Positions 33,577 through 43,068 of a DNA stretch of 64,000 nt are shown here, one piece after another. The stretch's first letter is position 1; each line of letters begins with the position of its first letter. The stretch is from the NCBI RefSeq assembly GCF_018614195.1, contig NZ_JAGGOT010000059.1, positions 1 to 64,000 of the forward strand, written 5' to 3'. Both the position numbers and the translations under genes were made by a program. The notes under the pieces were generated by a model. The model was given only the letters and a program-made list of their open reading frames with translations. It ran no database searches and was not told where the DNA came from. Source of the DNA: Streptomyces sp. ISL-43 (lineage in GTDB: Bacteria; Actinomycetota; Actinomycetes; Streptomycetales; Streptomycetaceae).

Positions 33577-34593
33577 CTACTTGGCGGGGTCCACCTGGAA
33601 GGCCTTCGCCAGGTCGTCGAGGACCACGTCCGCGCCCTGGAGGGAGACCGAGGTCATCCAGATGGCGTCGTCGACCTCGTGGACCTGGTTCTTCTGGACC
33701 GCGTTCAGGCGCTGCCACAGCGGGTTGGCGAGGAACTTCTTCTTGCGCTCCTCACCGCCCGAGAAGGAGGTCATGAAGATGTGGTCCGCATCGGCCTGCT
33801 GGATCTGCTCCTCGCTGATCTCGATGTTGAACTTCACCTCGTCACGCTGGTTCTCCGGCCGCGTCAGGCCCATGTCGTTCAGGATGATGCCGCTGAAGGT
33901 CTTGGGCAGGTAGATGCGCGTCGGACCGTCGACGAAGCGGACGACCGAGAAGGTGGGCTTGCCGTTGGCGCCACCGCCCTTGGCGTTGATCGCGTCACCG
34001 ATCTTCTTGGCACGGGTCTGGTACGCCGTCAGCTTGGCGGAGGCCTTGTCCTCCTGACCCAGCGCCTGGCCGAGGAAGGTGACGTTCTCCTTCCAGATCG
34101 GGCCGGTGGTCTTGACGAACACGGTCGGCGCGATCTGGCTCAGCCGGTCGTAGAAGTCGGCGTGACGGACCGTCGCGGAGACGATGAGGTCGGGCTTGAG
34201 GGCCGCGATCGCCTCCAGGTTGGGGTTGTCGAGCGGGCCGACATCCTTCGTCTCCTTCACCGCGTCACCGAGGTAGGGAGGGAAGCCCTTCTGGTCACGG
34301 TACGACCCGATACCGCCGACCAGCGGCGCGTCGAGGGCGACGACCGCCTCCACCAGGCTGTTGTCCAGCGCCACGACGCGCTTGGGCTTGGCCTTGATCT
34401 CGGTGGTGCCCTTGTCGTGGGTGATGGTGCGCGGGAAGCCGGGCGACTCGGCGGCACCTGCCTTCGATGACTCGGCGGCCGGCTTCTTGTCGTCGCCGGC
34501 GCCACCGCAGGCGGCCAGAGAGAGGGCCAGGGCTGCCGTGAGAACGGCAGCGGCGATCCGGCCCGGCCGGCGACGCTGAGTGAAGGTGTTCAT
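33577..34593 (-). CDS. Iron-siderophore ABC transporter substrate-binding lipoprotein
   Basis: The protein has 338 residues from the ATG at 34593 (GGAG upstream). It has a lipoprotein signal with lipobox LAAC (Cys29), then a FecB/BtuF-type periplasmic binding domain. PKRVVALDNSLVEAVVAL opens lobe one, NLEAIAALKPDLIVSAT is the classic hinge-side motif, and a long helix joins the lobes. It captures the ferric siderophore outside the membrane for the FecCD permeases encoded divergently. An iron box lies 33 bases upstream. Confidence 0.92.
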   Translation of the reverse strand: MNTFTQRRRPGRIAAAVLTAALALSLAACGGAGDDKKPAAESSKAGAAESPGFPRTITHDKGTTEIKAKPKRVVALDNSLVEAVVALDAPLVGGIGSYRDQKGFPPYLGDAVKETKDVGPLDNPNLEAIAALKPDLIVSATVRHADFYDRLSQIAPTVFVKTTGPIWKENVTFLGQALGQEDKASAKLTAYQTRAKKIGDAINAKGGGANGKPTFSVVRFVDGPTRIYLPKTFSGIILNDMGLTRPENQRDEVKFNIEISEEQIQQADADHIFMTSFSGGEERKKKFLANPLWQRLNAVQKNQVHEVDDAIWMTSVSLQGADVVLDDLAKAFQVDPAK

Positions 34594-34625
34594 CGGTCTC
34601 GGTTCTCCAGAGGGAACATGTGTTC

Positions 34626-34644
34626 TTAGGTAAGCCTTGCCTGA
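34626..34644 (-). promoter_or_regulatory. Iron box for the binding-protein gene
   Basis: TTAGGTAAGCCTTGCCTGA fits the 19-base DtxR/DmdR consensus with a few mismatches in the right half. It lies 33 bases upstream of the lipoprotein start. Confidence 0.8.
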
Positions 34645-34713
34645 GTAAGCGCGTGGTGAAGAGTAGCCGCTCTCCGTGGCCAAATCCAGACGGGGGGTGG
34701 CGGTCGGATTCGG

Positions 34714-34732
34714 TTAGGCATCCCTTACCTTA
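34714..34732 (+). promoter_or_regulatory. Iron box for the FecCD-FecCD-ATPase operon
   Basis: TTAGGCATCCCTTACCTTA matches the DtxR/DmdR half-site pattern. It ends only five bases before the GTG start of the first permease gene, so it overlaps the transcription start region. Confidence 0.75.
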
Positions 34733-34737
34733 TGTGA

Positions 34738-35802
34738 GTGTCTCTTAAGCCCGTCACCGCCGACGCCATCGCGGTCCCCGCCCCAACCGTCCCGCCACCC
34801 CGACGAGTTCTCTCCCGGACCTTGGTGCTCACGGCGCTGCTCGCCTGTGTGGTCGCCATGGTCTGCGCCTCCCTGGCGATCGGAACCAAGGCCGTGCCCC
34901 TCTCCGACGTCCTGGCCGCGATAGCGGGCAGTGACGCCGGCGACGCCGTGGTGGTCCGCGAACTGCGCATGCCCCGGACCTTCCTGGGGCTGCTTGTCGG
35001 CCTGGCGCTCGGCGCCGCGGGAGCGGTGGCCCAGGACATCACCCGCAACCCGCTCGGCGACCCCGGTCTGATCGGCATCAGCGCGGGCGGCTCGTTCGCG
35101 GTCGCCGCGAGCATTGGCATGCTGGGGCTGACCAGTTCCTACCAGTACATCTGGTTCGCCTTCCTCGGCGGCGCGCTGGCCGGGCTCATCGCCTACGCCG
35201 TCGGCGGCACCGGCTACGGCGGCGCCACCCCCGCCAAACTCGCCCTGGCCGGCGCTGCCGTGACCGTACTGCTCGACGCCGGCACCAACACCCTGGTCCT
35301 CCTCGACGTACGCACCCTGGACCAGTACCGGTTCTGGGCGGTGGGCTCACTGGCCGGCCGGGACGCGCAACTGGGCATGGAACTGCTCCCGTTCGTCGTG
35401 GTCGGACTCGCCCTCGCCCTCGGGCTGAGCGGCCGGCTCAACGCCCTCGCCCTCGGCGACGACGTGGCCAGCTCACTCGGCACCCCGGTCAAGTCCACCC
35501 GCGCCCTGGGCGCGCTGGCGGTGGTCCTGCTGACCGGCGCGGCCGTCGCCGCGGCCGGCCCCGTGACCTTCATCGGCCTGGTCGTCCCGCACGTCGTACG
35601 GGCCTTCACCGGACCCGACGCCCGCTGGCTGGTGCCGTGCTCCGCGCTGGGCGGGGCCTCCCTGATGCTCGCCGCCGACGTGGTCGGCCGCATGGTCGCC
35701 CGGCCCGGCGAACTGGAGGCAGGCGTGGTGACCGCACTGCTCGGCGCGCCGTTCCTCGCCTTCCTGGTCAAGCGCGGCAAGCTCAAGGAGCACACCCGAT
35801 GA
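34738..35802 (+). CDS. FecCD-family iron-siderophore permease (first)
   Basis: This 354-residue protein with about nine or ten membrane helices starts at GTG 34738. It has the FecCD motifs LRMPRTFLGLLVGLALGAAG, QDITRNPLGDPGLIGISAG and AAAGPVTFIGLVVPHVVR (the coupling helix region contacting the ATPase). No ribosome site fits between the iron box and the start, so a leaderless transcript is likely. Its stop overlaps the second permease start (ATGA). The two permeases should form a heterodimeric channel. Confidence 0.92.
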   Translation: MSLKPVTADAIAVPAPTVPPPRRVLSRTLVLTALLACVVAMVCASLAIGTKAVPLSDVLAAIAGSDAGDAVVVRELRMPRTFLGLLVGLALGAAGAVAQDITRNPLGDPGLIGISAGGSFAVAASIGMLGLTSSYQYIWFAFLGGALAGLIAYAVGGTGYGGATPAKLALAGAAVTVLLDAGTNTLVLLDVRTLDQYRFWAVGSLAGRDAQLGMELLPFVVVGLALALGLSGRLNALALGDDVASSLGTPVKSTRALGALAVVLLTGAAVAAAGPVTFIGLVVPHVVRAFTGPDARWLVPCSALGGASLMLAADVVGRMVARPGELEAGVVTALLGAPFLAFLVKRGKLKEHTR

Positions 35803-36881
35803 GCACGATGAGCCGTCAGAAGACCGTGCGCCTGCTGAGGATCGAGGCCGGACCCGTCGGTGTGGCCGTACGACCCCGCGTCGCACTCATCGTGCTCGCC
35901 CTCGTCCTGGCCGGCTTCGCGGGCCTGATCGCCTCCGTCTCCCTGGGCACGTTCGCGATCCCGGTCGGCGAGGTACTGGGCGCGGTGCTGGGCACCGGCT
36001 CCGGCGCCGCCGACCTGATCGTCCACCAGCTCCGCCTGCCGCGCGCACTGACCGCCCTCCTGGTCGGAGCCGCGTTCGGCCTGGCCGGCGCCGTGTTCCA
36101 GGCCGTCACCCGCAACCCGCTCGCCAGCCCGGACCTGATCGGCATCGCGGCCGGCTCCGGGGCCGGCGCGGTGAGCGCCATCCTCATCGGCGGCGTCACC
36201 GCCGCCGGCGCCGGCACCTTCGCGGCCGTTCCGTTCGGGGCCCTCGCGGGGGCCCTGCTCACCTCGGTGGCCATCTACCTCCTGGCGTACCGGGACGGCA
36301 CCATCACCGGCTACCGCTTCGTCCTCGTCGGGCTCGCCGCGAACGGCGCCCTGGTCGCGCTGACCCGCTGGATGCTGGCCCGCGCCGACATCGACCAGGC
36401 GTCCCGCGCCATGGTGTGGCTGACCGGCAGCCTCAACGGGCGCGGCTACGAGCACGTCCAGTGGGCCGGGCTCGCGCTCGCGGTGCTCCTGCCGCTGACC
36501 CTGACGCTCGCCCGCCCGTACCAGCTGCTCCAGTACGACGACGACACGGCGCGCAGCCTCGGCATCCCGCTGAAGCACGCGCGGATCGCGCTGCTGGTCC
36601 TCGCCACCTGCCTCACCGCGCTGGCGACGTCGGCGGCCGGGCCGATCGCCTTCATCGCCCTGGGCGCCCCGCAGATCGCGCGGCGACTCACCGGCACCGC
36701 CGGCATCCCGCTGGTCACCAGCGCCCTGACCGGAGCGGTGCTGCTCATCCTCGCCGACCTGGGCGCGCGGCTCGTCCTCGCCCCGACCGAACTGCCCGTC
36801 GGCGTGCTCACCGGCGCCGTCGGCGCCCCGTACCTGCTGCTACTCCTCGCCCGTACCAACCGGGCCGGAAAGGGAGGCTGA
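35799..36881 (+). CDS. FecCD-family iron-siderophore permease (second)
   Basis: The protein has 360 residues from the ATG at 35799, four bases inside the preceding gene. It repeats the FecCD pattern: LRLPRALTALLVGAAFGLAG, QAVTRNPLASPDLIGIAAGS and SAAGPIAFIALGAPQIAR. About ten helices are expected. It pairs with the first permease; the ATPase gene begins one base after its stop, so the three are co-translated. Confidence 0.92.
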   Translation: MSTMSRQKTVRLLRIEAGPVGVAVRPRVALIVLALVLAGFAGLIASVSLGTFAIPVGEVLGAVLGTGSGAADLIVHQLRLPRALTALLVGAAFGLAGAVFQAVTRNPLASPDLIGIAAGSGAGAVSAILIGGVTAAGAGTFAAVPFGALAGALLTSVAIYLLAYRDGTITGYRFVLVGLAANGALVALTRWMLARADIDQASRAMVWLTGSLNGRGYEHVQWAGLALAVLLPLTLTLARPYQLLQYDDDTARSLGIPLKHARIALLVLATCLTALATSAAGPIAFIALGAPQIARRLTGTAGIPLVTSALTGAVLLILADLGARLVLAPTELPVGVLTGAVGAPYLLLLLARTNRAGKGG

Positions 36882-36882
36882 C

Positions 36883-37722
36883 ATGACCGCCCCGCTGACC
36901 GAGACCCGGACCACCGGCCTCTCGCCCACCGCCATCCACGCGACCGGCCTGAAGCTGGGTTACGGCGACCGGATCGTCTCCGAGGACCTCGACCTCACCA
37001 TTCCGGCCGGGAAGGTGACCGCGCTCGTCGGCCCCAACGCCTGCGGAAAGTCCACCGCCCTGCGGGCCCTGGCCCGACTGCTCAAGCCGGCCGGCGGCGC
37101 CGTCCACCTGGACGGCGAGGACATCGCGAGCCTGTCCGCACGGGAGTTCGCCCTGCGGCTCGCCCTGCTCCCGCAGACCCCCAGCGCACCGGACGGGATC
37201 TCCGTACGCGACCTCGTGGCCCGCGGCCGCACCCCGCACCAGCGGTGGTGGCGCCAGTGGTCCTCCTCCGACGAGGCCGCGGTGGACGCCGCCCTCGCGG
37301 CGACGGGCTCGGCGGAACTGGCCACCCGGTCCATCGACGAACTGTCCGGCGGCCAGCGCCAGCGCGTGTGGATCGCGATGGCCCTGGCCCAGCACACGCC
37401 GGCCCTGCTCCTGGACGAGCCGACGACCTACCTCGACCTCGCCCACCAGGTCGACGTCCTCGAACTCGTCGCGGACCTCAACCGCACCGAGGGCCGCACC
37501 GTGGTCATGGTCCTGCACGAGCTCAACCTCGCCTGCCGCTACGCGGGCCACCTCATCGCCATGCGAGACGGCCGCGTGATCGCCGCCGGCCCACCGTCCG
37601 AGATCGTCACCCCGGACCTGGTCCACGAGGTCTTCGGACTCCAGGCGGCAGTCATCGAATGCCCGGTTGCCGGCACCCCCCTGGTCATCCCGATGGGCGG
37701 CCGCCGCACCGAAATCGCCTGA
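36883..37722 (+). CDS. Iron-siderophore ABC transporter ATPase (FecE type)
   Basis: This 279-residue protein has Walker A GPNACGKST (50-58), Q-loop near LLPQTPSAPDG (96-104), signature LSGGQRQR (154-161), Walker B LLLDEP (175-180) and the H-loop in MVLHELNLACRYA. It powers import of the ferric siderophore through the two FecCD permeases encoded just upstream. A hairpin terminator follows about 90 bases after the stop. Confidence 0.94.
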   Translation: MTAPLTETRTTGLSPTAIHATGLKLGYGDRIVSEDLDLTIPAGKVTALVGPNACGKSTALRALARLLKPAGGAVHLDGEDIASLSAREFALRLALLPQTPSAPDGISVRDLVARGRTPHQRWWRQWSSSDEAAVDAALAATGSAELATRSIDELSGGQRQRVWIAMALAQHTPALLLDEPTTYLDLAHQVDVLELVADLNRTEGRTVVMVLHELNLACRYAGHLIAMRDGRVIAAGPPSEIVTPDLVHEVFGLQAAVIECPVAGTPLVIPMGGRRTEIA

Positions 37723-37809
37723 CACCCCGAGGAGGTCCCGGTGAGGGGCGCCGAGGTCAGGCTGCCGGCCAAGAGCGGCGGCGAGCCTTCAGTACGCCGT
37801 GTCCGTCAT

Positions 37810-37843
37810 GGCGCCTGACCGATGAAATCGCAGGTCAGGCGCC
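37810..37843 (+). terminator. Terminator of the iron-uptake operon
   Basis: The 10-bp arms 37810-37819 and 37834-37843 are perfect, a smaller CGAT/ATCG pairing lies in the loop, and TTT follows. It lies downstream of the ATPase gene. Confidence 0.75.
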
Positions 37844-37948
37844 TTTCCCGAGTCCCGTCGAGGACGGCCGCGCCGGGGCTCCCGCCGCGCGACGCCCAAG
37901 GTGTCCGCATAATGGATGGACAGAACGGCGGGTGGAAGGGGACGTCTC

Positions 37949-40021
37949 GTGCCATCGGCTCGGCCGGGGGGCGAGAAGACTCACGGCCCGTTCTGGTCCG
38001 AGCCGGGTACGTTGCTGGAGCACGTGCCCGTGGCCGTCTTCGGCATCGGCGACCGCGACCACGTCTGTTACTGGGGGCCTGGCGCGAGGGACCTCTTCGG
38101 GTACGACTCCACAGCCGTCCTGTCGAAGCCCGGCGCCGTGCTCTTCGCCGACGGGCCCCAGGGCTACTCCGATGCGTGCGCCCGGCTGACTGAGCGAGGC
38201 CGGACCCTCGGGTACTGGAGGGGCCGCCTGCCGGCACGGCATCGTGACGGCACGGTCTTCGACTGCGGCTTCCGGGTCTTTTCCGTGACCGGAGCCGGAG
38301 GACCTTCGGTCGTGATGGTCCTGGCGAGCCGCAGCGACGAGCTTGATCGGGTCAAGACGAACCTCGCCTTCCTCGACGCCCTCTTCGAGACCTGCCCCAT
38401 CGGTCTGGTCATGCTCGACCCCGACCTCCGGTACGTCCACCTCAACCAGGCGCTCGCCGACATGGACGGACTTCCGATCGAGTCGCACCTCGGGCGGCAC
38501 ATGGACGAAGTCATGATCATGTCCGACGGCGGTGAGTATCAGCGCATGCTCCGCGCGGTCGCCCTGGGCGGTGCGCCGGTCGTGGGGACGTTGGTGGGCA
38601 TGCGCCCGCGCGGACATCCGGACCGTGACCAAGTGCGGTCCGTGAGCTTCTTCCCACTGAGCCGGGCGGTCGGCTCGCGCCCCGGGGTCGGAGGGCTGAT
38701 GGTGGACGTGACGGACCGGGAACAGGCCATCCTGGAAGCCACCGCCAGCCGTCGAAGGCTGGCTCTGCTGGACGGGGCCTCCACTCGCATCGGGACCACC
38801 CTGGACGTGAACCTCACGGCCCAGGAGCTGGTCGACGCGTCGATGCCGGACTTCTGCGACGGTGCCGTCGTCGAAGTCGTGGAGTGGATGGACGAGACAG
38901 AGGTCTTCGACCCGGGGCGGCCGCTGATCACCCGCCGGATCGCCTCCGGGACGATCCTGCCCCCTCCGGCCATCGAACTCGTGAGCGGGGTGGAGACGGT
39001 GCGGTATCCGCCCGGCTCCGTCATCCACGACATGCTGCGATCCGGTCGTGCCATCTCCGCCGTGGTGAACGAGGAGTTCCTGGCCAGGACCGTCCTCATC
39101 GAGTCACGCGCACGGCTCCTGGCCGAGAGTGGGTTGGCCTGCCTCCTCGTCGCCCCGCTCATCGCCAGGGGCACGGTCCAGGGAATCGCCATGTTCGGCC
39201 GGTCCGCGGGCCGGCCGGCCTTCACGCGGGACGATGTCAGCCTTGCCGGTGAGCTCGCCTCACGTGCTGCGATCTGTCTGGACAACGCACGCCTGTACAG
39301 CCGTGTCCAGGACATCGCGCTCACACTGCAGCGGGCTTTGCTGCCCAGCGCGTTGGCGACCAGCCCGTACGTGGATGTGACCCACCGGTACGTGCCCGGC
39401 AGCCGGATCACCGAGGTCGGCGGCGACTGGTACGACGTGATCAACCTGCCCGGCGGCCGGGTCGCTCTCGTGGTGGGCGACGTGATGGGGCACGGGGTGT
39501 CGGCTGCCGCGGCCATGGGTCGCCTTCGCATCACCACCAAGGCCCTGGCCAGGCACGACAGCGAGCCTGCCGACCTGCTCACCGAGCTCGACGCGTGCGC
39601 CCAGGAGGCCGACATCGAGCTGGCGACGTGCCTGTACATCGTCTATGACCCGATGAGCGGACGCGCCCGCATCGCCAGCGCGGGCCACCCCCCGCCCTTG
39701 GTGCTCCGGCCGGACGGGACGGTGGAAACCATCGACGAGGTCCTGGGAGTCCCCCTCGGTGTAGGCGGCTGCCCTTTCCGGACGACTGAGATCGAACTGC
39801 CCGAGAACGCGACCCTCGCCCTTTACACCGACGGCCTCATCGAGGCACGCGACCGGGACATCGAGGCCGGGCTGGAAGCATTGCGCGCCGAACTGGTCAG
39901 AGATCCAGGTCCGTTGGAAGAAGCAGCGGACCGCATCCTCGCGAATCTGCTGTCCGCCCCGCCGGCCGACGACACGGTTCTCGTCCTCGCCCGCGTCCAC
40001 CGAGCCCCTCGGAACTCCTGA
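37949..40021 (+). CDS. PAS-PAS-GAF-SpoIIE (PP2C) sensor phosphatase
   Basis: The protein has 690 residues from GTG 37949, where AAGGGG lies seven bases upstream; the frame also extends to an ATG at 37916. It has two PAS domains (about 20-125 and 135-250, the second with IGLVMLDPDLRYVHLNQ), a GAF domain (about 270-420), and a SpoIIE/PP2C domain (about 450-680) with metal aspartates in VGGDWYDV, VVGDVMGHG, LYTDGLIE and ADDTVLVL. The layout matches the protein at 14754-16889, suggesting paralogues. It probably dephosphorylates an anti-sigma antagonist in response to a small molecule or redox signal. Confidence 0.9.
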   Translation: MPSARPGGEKTHGPFWSEPGTLLEHVPVAVFGIGDRDHVCYWGPGARDLFGYDSTAVLSKPGAVLFADGPQGYSDACARLTERGRTLGYWRGRLPARHRDGTVFDCGFRVFSVTGAGGPSVVMVLASRSDELDRVKTNLAFLDALFETCPIGLVMLDPDLRYVHLNQALADMDGLPIESHLGRHMDEVMIMSDGGEYQRMLRAVALGGAPVVGTLVGMRPRGHPDRDQVRSVSFFPLSRAVGSRPGVGGLMVDVTDREQAILEATASRRRLALLDGASTRIGTTLDVNLTAQELVDASMPDFCDGAVVEVVEWMDETEVFDPGRPLITRRIASGTILPPPAIELVSGVETVRYPPGSVIHDMLRSGRAISAVVNEEFLARTVLIESRARLLAESGLACLLVAPLIARGTVQGIAMFGRSAGRPAFTRDDVSLAGELASRAAICLDNARLYSRVQDIALTLQRALLPSALATSPYVDVTHRYVPGSRITEVGGDWYDVINLPGGRVALVVGDVMGHGVSAAAAMGRLRITTKALARHDSEPADLLTELDACAQEADIELATCLYIVYDPMSGRARIASAGHPPPLVLRPDGTVETIDEVLGVPLGVGGCPFRTTEIELPENATLALYTDGLIEARDRDIEAGLEALRAELVRDPGPLEEAADRILANLLSAPPADDTVLVLARVHRAPRNS

Positions 40022-40106
40022 CGAAATGATCTTCGAGGTAGTCGGATCACTCCGGGACCGACGATCCGGGGGCTGGACGAGGACGAGCGTCAGGCGGGCC
40101 CTCCTG

Positions 40107-40751
40107 TCACCTTCGCCAGAACAGGTGGTGCGTCACCCCGCTCGGGCTGGGCACGACCTCGAGGTGGAACCGGTCGAGCAGTTCATCGGGTGACTCCCAG
40201 AGCCGTACCCCGGATCCGAGCTGCACCTGCGAGACCGCCACGTGCATGGTGTCGACGAGGCCGGCGTCGAGGAACTCCCGGATGGTGGTCGCCCCGCCAC
40301 CGAGGCGGACGTCCTTGCCCCGCGCCGCGTCCCGCGCCCGTTCGAGGACCGTGGCCGGGTCGCCGTCGACGAAGTGGAACGTGGTGTCGGAAAGCGTGAA
40401 CGAAGGACGCTCGTGGTGGGTCATGACGAACACCGGGGTGTGAAACGGGGGCTCGTCACCCCACCAGCCGCGCCAGTCGTGGTCGTGCCAGGGCCCGCGC
40501 TGGGGTCCGAATTTGTTGCGGCCCATGATCTCCGCGCCGATGTTGCGTGCGTAGTCCCGCGTGAAGTAGTCGTCGAGGCCTCGACTCCCGCCGGGGTCGG
40601 TGCGCATGGGCCAGCTCGCCGTGGCGCCGGCCCAGGCGAACATGTCCCCGGGGTCGGCATCACCGAACGGTCTCTCGAGGCTCTGGTGCTCACCGGCACC
40701 GAATCCGTCACGCGAGACGCCGAAGTTCTGGACTCTCAGCAGCTGATCCAC
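40107..40751 (-). CDS. Dihydrofolate reductase-family (RibD C-terminal-like) protein
   Basis: The protein has 214 residues from GTG 40751, with AGGAGG six bases upstream. The fold is that of RibD C-terminal/DHFR proteins: an N-terminal strand with SRDGFGAGEHQSLERPFG, the central IGAEIMGRNKFG and PVFVMTHHERPSF, then VRLGGGATTIREFLDAGLVD for the NADPH site. Members reduce diverse substrates, and most in actinomycetes are uncharacterised. It is transcribed alone. Confidence 0.85.
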   Translation of the reverse strand: MDQLLRVQNFGVSRDGFGAGEHQSLERPFGDADPGDMFAWAGATASWPMRTDPGGSRGLDDYFTRDYARNIGAEIMGRNKFGPQRGPWHDHDWRGWWGDEPPFHTPVFVMTHHERPSFTLSDTTFHFVDGDPATVLERARDAARGKDVRLGGGATTIREFLDAGLVDTMHVAVSQVQLGSGVRLWESPDELLDRFHLEVVPSPSGVTHHLFWRR

Positions 40752-40829
40752 GTGTTTCCTCCTACGTTTCTGCGTTGTCGATGACGGTGAGACTGCCCGG
40801 GCCGCGAAAACTCATCGGTGCGGTGCGGA

Positions 40830-41978
40830 TCACTCCCCGCGCCAGATCTTCTGGTACGCCTCTCGGTAGCCGCGCGGGTCCCAGGACGTGGCCCCGCCGC
40901 TGTTCTCGGCCGTCACCACGTGCACGGGTGCGACGTAGCCGCTGGCAGGGCGGCCGGCGAAGGCGCGGTTGAACTCGTCGATGATCTGCCAGCCCTGCTG
41001 GGCCAGGGGTTCGGGGACGGTGGCGGCCTGGAACCGCCGGCTTTCGATCCGCTGGAAGGCGGAAGGATCGCCGTCGCCCGCGCCGATGTTGAAGGGCGGC
41101 CCCTCACCGGGGCGCCCGGCGGCACGCAGCGCCGGGGCGGCGTCGGCGAAGTAGAGGTCGTTGATCGCGATGGAGTGGGTCCACCGGTCCCGGAAGCGGG
41201 AGACCAGGGAGGAGACCTGCTGCGGGGTGCGCTGGCTCGCGTCCGGGATGGGGATGTTCTCGGTCGTCAGCAGCCTCACCCCGGGGCACGTGCCCAACTG
41301 CCTTTTGATCAGCTCGGACTTGTTGCGGGCGAAGGGGATGGAGTCGTCGGTGAAGACGACGACCCCGGCGTCCGCGCCGGACCGGGCGATGACCCAGTCC
41401 GCGCTGATCCCCGCCACCTCCTCCACCTTCGTGGTGATGTTGGTGAAGAGCCGGGGACTCGTACTCGGGCCGGGGGAGCCGACCGCGTGCCAGCCGATCA
41501 GCGCGATGCCCGCGGCTTCTGCCCGCGCCGTCTGCTGCGCCGTGAGCTGGGGATCGAAGCCGCCGATCACGATGCCCGAGGGCTTGAGTGTGACCGCCTG
41601 GCTGAGCGCGGCCTGGATACCCGCCGGGGTTCCCTCTCCGTCGATCACCCGGACCTGCCAGCCGATGGCCGCCGCGGCTTCCCGGACGCCCTTGGCGACC
41701 CCGGCGACCCCGGGGTTGGTCATGGTCTGGGCGACGTAGACGATGGTCTTGCCGGGGACCGCCGCGGAGCCGGTCGTGGGGCCGTTCCAGGAGAGGTCCG
41801 TGCGCTCGGCCCGTTCTACGGCCTCCTTCGCTCGCGCGAGTACGGCCGGGCAGCCGGCGGCCGAGGGCGTGACCGCGGCAGAGGTCTGCGACGGACCCCC
41901 TCCGCAGCCCGTGACGAGGGTGGAGGCGGCCGCCCAGAGGGCCGCGGCCGCGAGGACGCAGTTGCGGTTCGGGTACAT
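40830..41978 (-). CDS. Sugar-type ABC transporter substrate-binding lipoprotein
   Basis: This 382-residue protein has a lipoprotein signal with Cys25 in LVTGC, followed by a periplasmic-binding fold of the ribose/xylose type (Peripla_BP_4). KTIVYVAQTMTNPGVAGVAK opens lobe one, LKPSGIVIGGFDPQ is the turn before the second strand, and WTHSIAINDLYFADAAPALR lies in lobe two. It is the last gene of a three-gene importer operon (ATPase, permease, binding protein). The ligand could be a sugar or a purine-like compound. Confidence 0.88.
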   Translation of the reverse strand: MYPNRNCVLAAAALWAAASTLVTGCGGGPSQTSAAVTPSAAGCPAVLARAKEAVERAERTDLSWNGPTTGSAAVPGKTIVYVAQTMTNPGVAGVAKGVREAAAAIGWQVRVIDGEGTPAGIQAALSQAVTLKPSGIVIGGFDPQLTAQQTARAEAAGIALIGWHAVGSPGPSTSPRLFTNITTKVEEVAGISADWVIARSGADAGVVVFTDDSIPFARNKSELIKRQLGTCPGVRLLTTENIPIPDASQRTPQQVSSLVSRFRDRWTHSIAINDLYFADAAPALRAAGRPGEGPPFNIGAGDGDPSAFQRIESRRFQAATVPEPLAQQGWQIIDEFNRAFAGRPASGYVAPVHVVTAENSGGATSWDPRGYREAYQKIWRGE

Positions 41979-42009
41979 GGTGCTCCTGACCGGGGGTGCG
42001 CTGGGGGGT

Positions 42010-43068
42010 CTACGGGGCTTCGGCCGCCCGCGACGCCGACGCCCCGGGCGGGTCCGGCGGGTCGGGCAGGTCGGGCAGGTGCCGGTCAGTCGTGGCCCGC
42101 GTGCGCAGCCGCCGCCTGGCCGCGTAGCCGGCCAGGCCGACCGCCATCAGCAGCGTGCCGCCGTTGAACAGCGGGGTGGCCCAGAACTGGGCGCCGAGCT
42201 GGCCGATTCCGGCGAGCCCGACGGCGATCACGCTGACGGCCACGAGGGTTCCGAGCGCGTTGGCGCGGCCGGGCTTGATCGTGGTGGAGCCGAGCAGCGC
42301 GCCGACGAAGGCGGGCAGCAGATAGTCCAGGCCGACACTCGGGTTGCCGATCTGCTGCTGCGCGGCGAGCAGGACCCCCGCGATGCCCACGACCAGGCCC
42401 GATCCGGCGAAGGCGTAGACGGAGTACCTGCGGGTGGGGATGCCGATGATGCCGGCGGCGAGGGGGTTGGAGCCGACGACGTACAGGTACCGGCCGAACG
42501 GCAGGCGTTCCAGCACCACCCAGAGGATGACGACGGCGGCGAGGACATAGAAGGCGGGCACCGGCAGACCGAGGAACCGGGCGTCGTAGAGGGCGGTGAA
42601 GGCTGCCGGCAGGCCGTCCGGGCCGGGCACGATCCTGCTGCCGTCGGTGAGCCATCCGGTGAGGGCGTACATGATGCTGCCGGTGCCGAGCGTGGCGATG
42701 AAGGAGTCGATCCGGGCGAACTCGACCACGACGCCGTTCAGGGCGCCGACCAGCGCCCCGCCGAGGACGACGGCGAGGCAGGCGAGCGGCCAGGGCATCC
42801 CCGCGTCGACGATGAGGTGCATCACCAGGACGTGCGCCAGGCCCAGCCCGTAGCCGATGGACAGGTCGAACTTGCCGGTGGCGATGGGGATCGTCGCACC
42901 GAGTGCGAGGAGGGCGGGGACCGACTGGTTGGACAGGATCGAGGACACGTTGTCCCGGGTGGGGAAGGTGTCCGGAAGGGCGATGGAGAAGACCAGGAAG
43001 AGCAGGGCGGTCAGGGCCAGCAGGCCGTAGTTCCCGATGATGTGCCCGCGCGGGGACCAGGGGGTCAC
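42010..43068 (-). CDS. Ribose-type ABC transporter permease
   Basis: The protein has 352 residues from GTG 43068, overlapping the ATPase stop by four bases. About nine or ten helices are expected. The family motif FDLSIGYGLGLAHVLVM and the loop GALNGVVVEFARIDSFIATL place it in the RbsC/BPD_transp_2 group. The C-terminal tail ends in a Pro-Asp-rich low-complexity stretch (LPDLPDPPDPPG). It forms the channel for the neighbouring binding protein and double ATPase. Confidence 0.9.
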   Translation of the reverse strand: MTPWSPRGHIIGNYGLLALTALLFLVFSIALPDTFPTRDNVSSILSNQSVPALLALGATIPIATGKFDLSIGYGLGLAHVLVMHLIVDAGMPWPLACLAVVLGGALVGALNGVVVEFARIDSFIATLGTGSIMYALTGWLTDGSRIVPGPDGLPAAFTALYDARFLGLPVPAFYVLAAVVILWVVLERLPFGRYLYVVGSNPLAAGIIGIPTRRYSVYAFAGSGLVVGIAGVLLAAQQQIGNPSVGLDYLLPAFVGALLGSTTIKPGRANALGTLVAVSVIAVGLAGIGQLGAQFWATPLFNGGTLLMAVGLAGYAARRRLRTRATTDRHLPDLPDPPDPPGASASRAAEAP

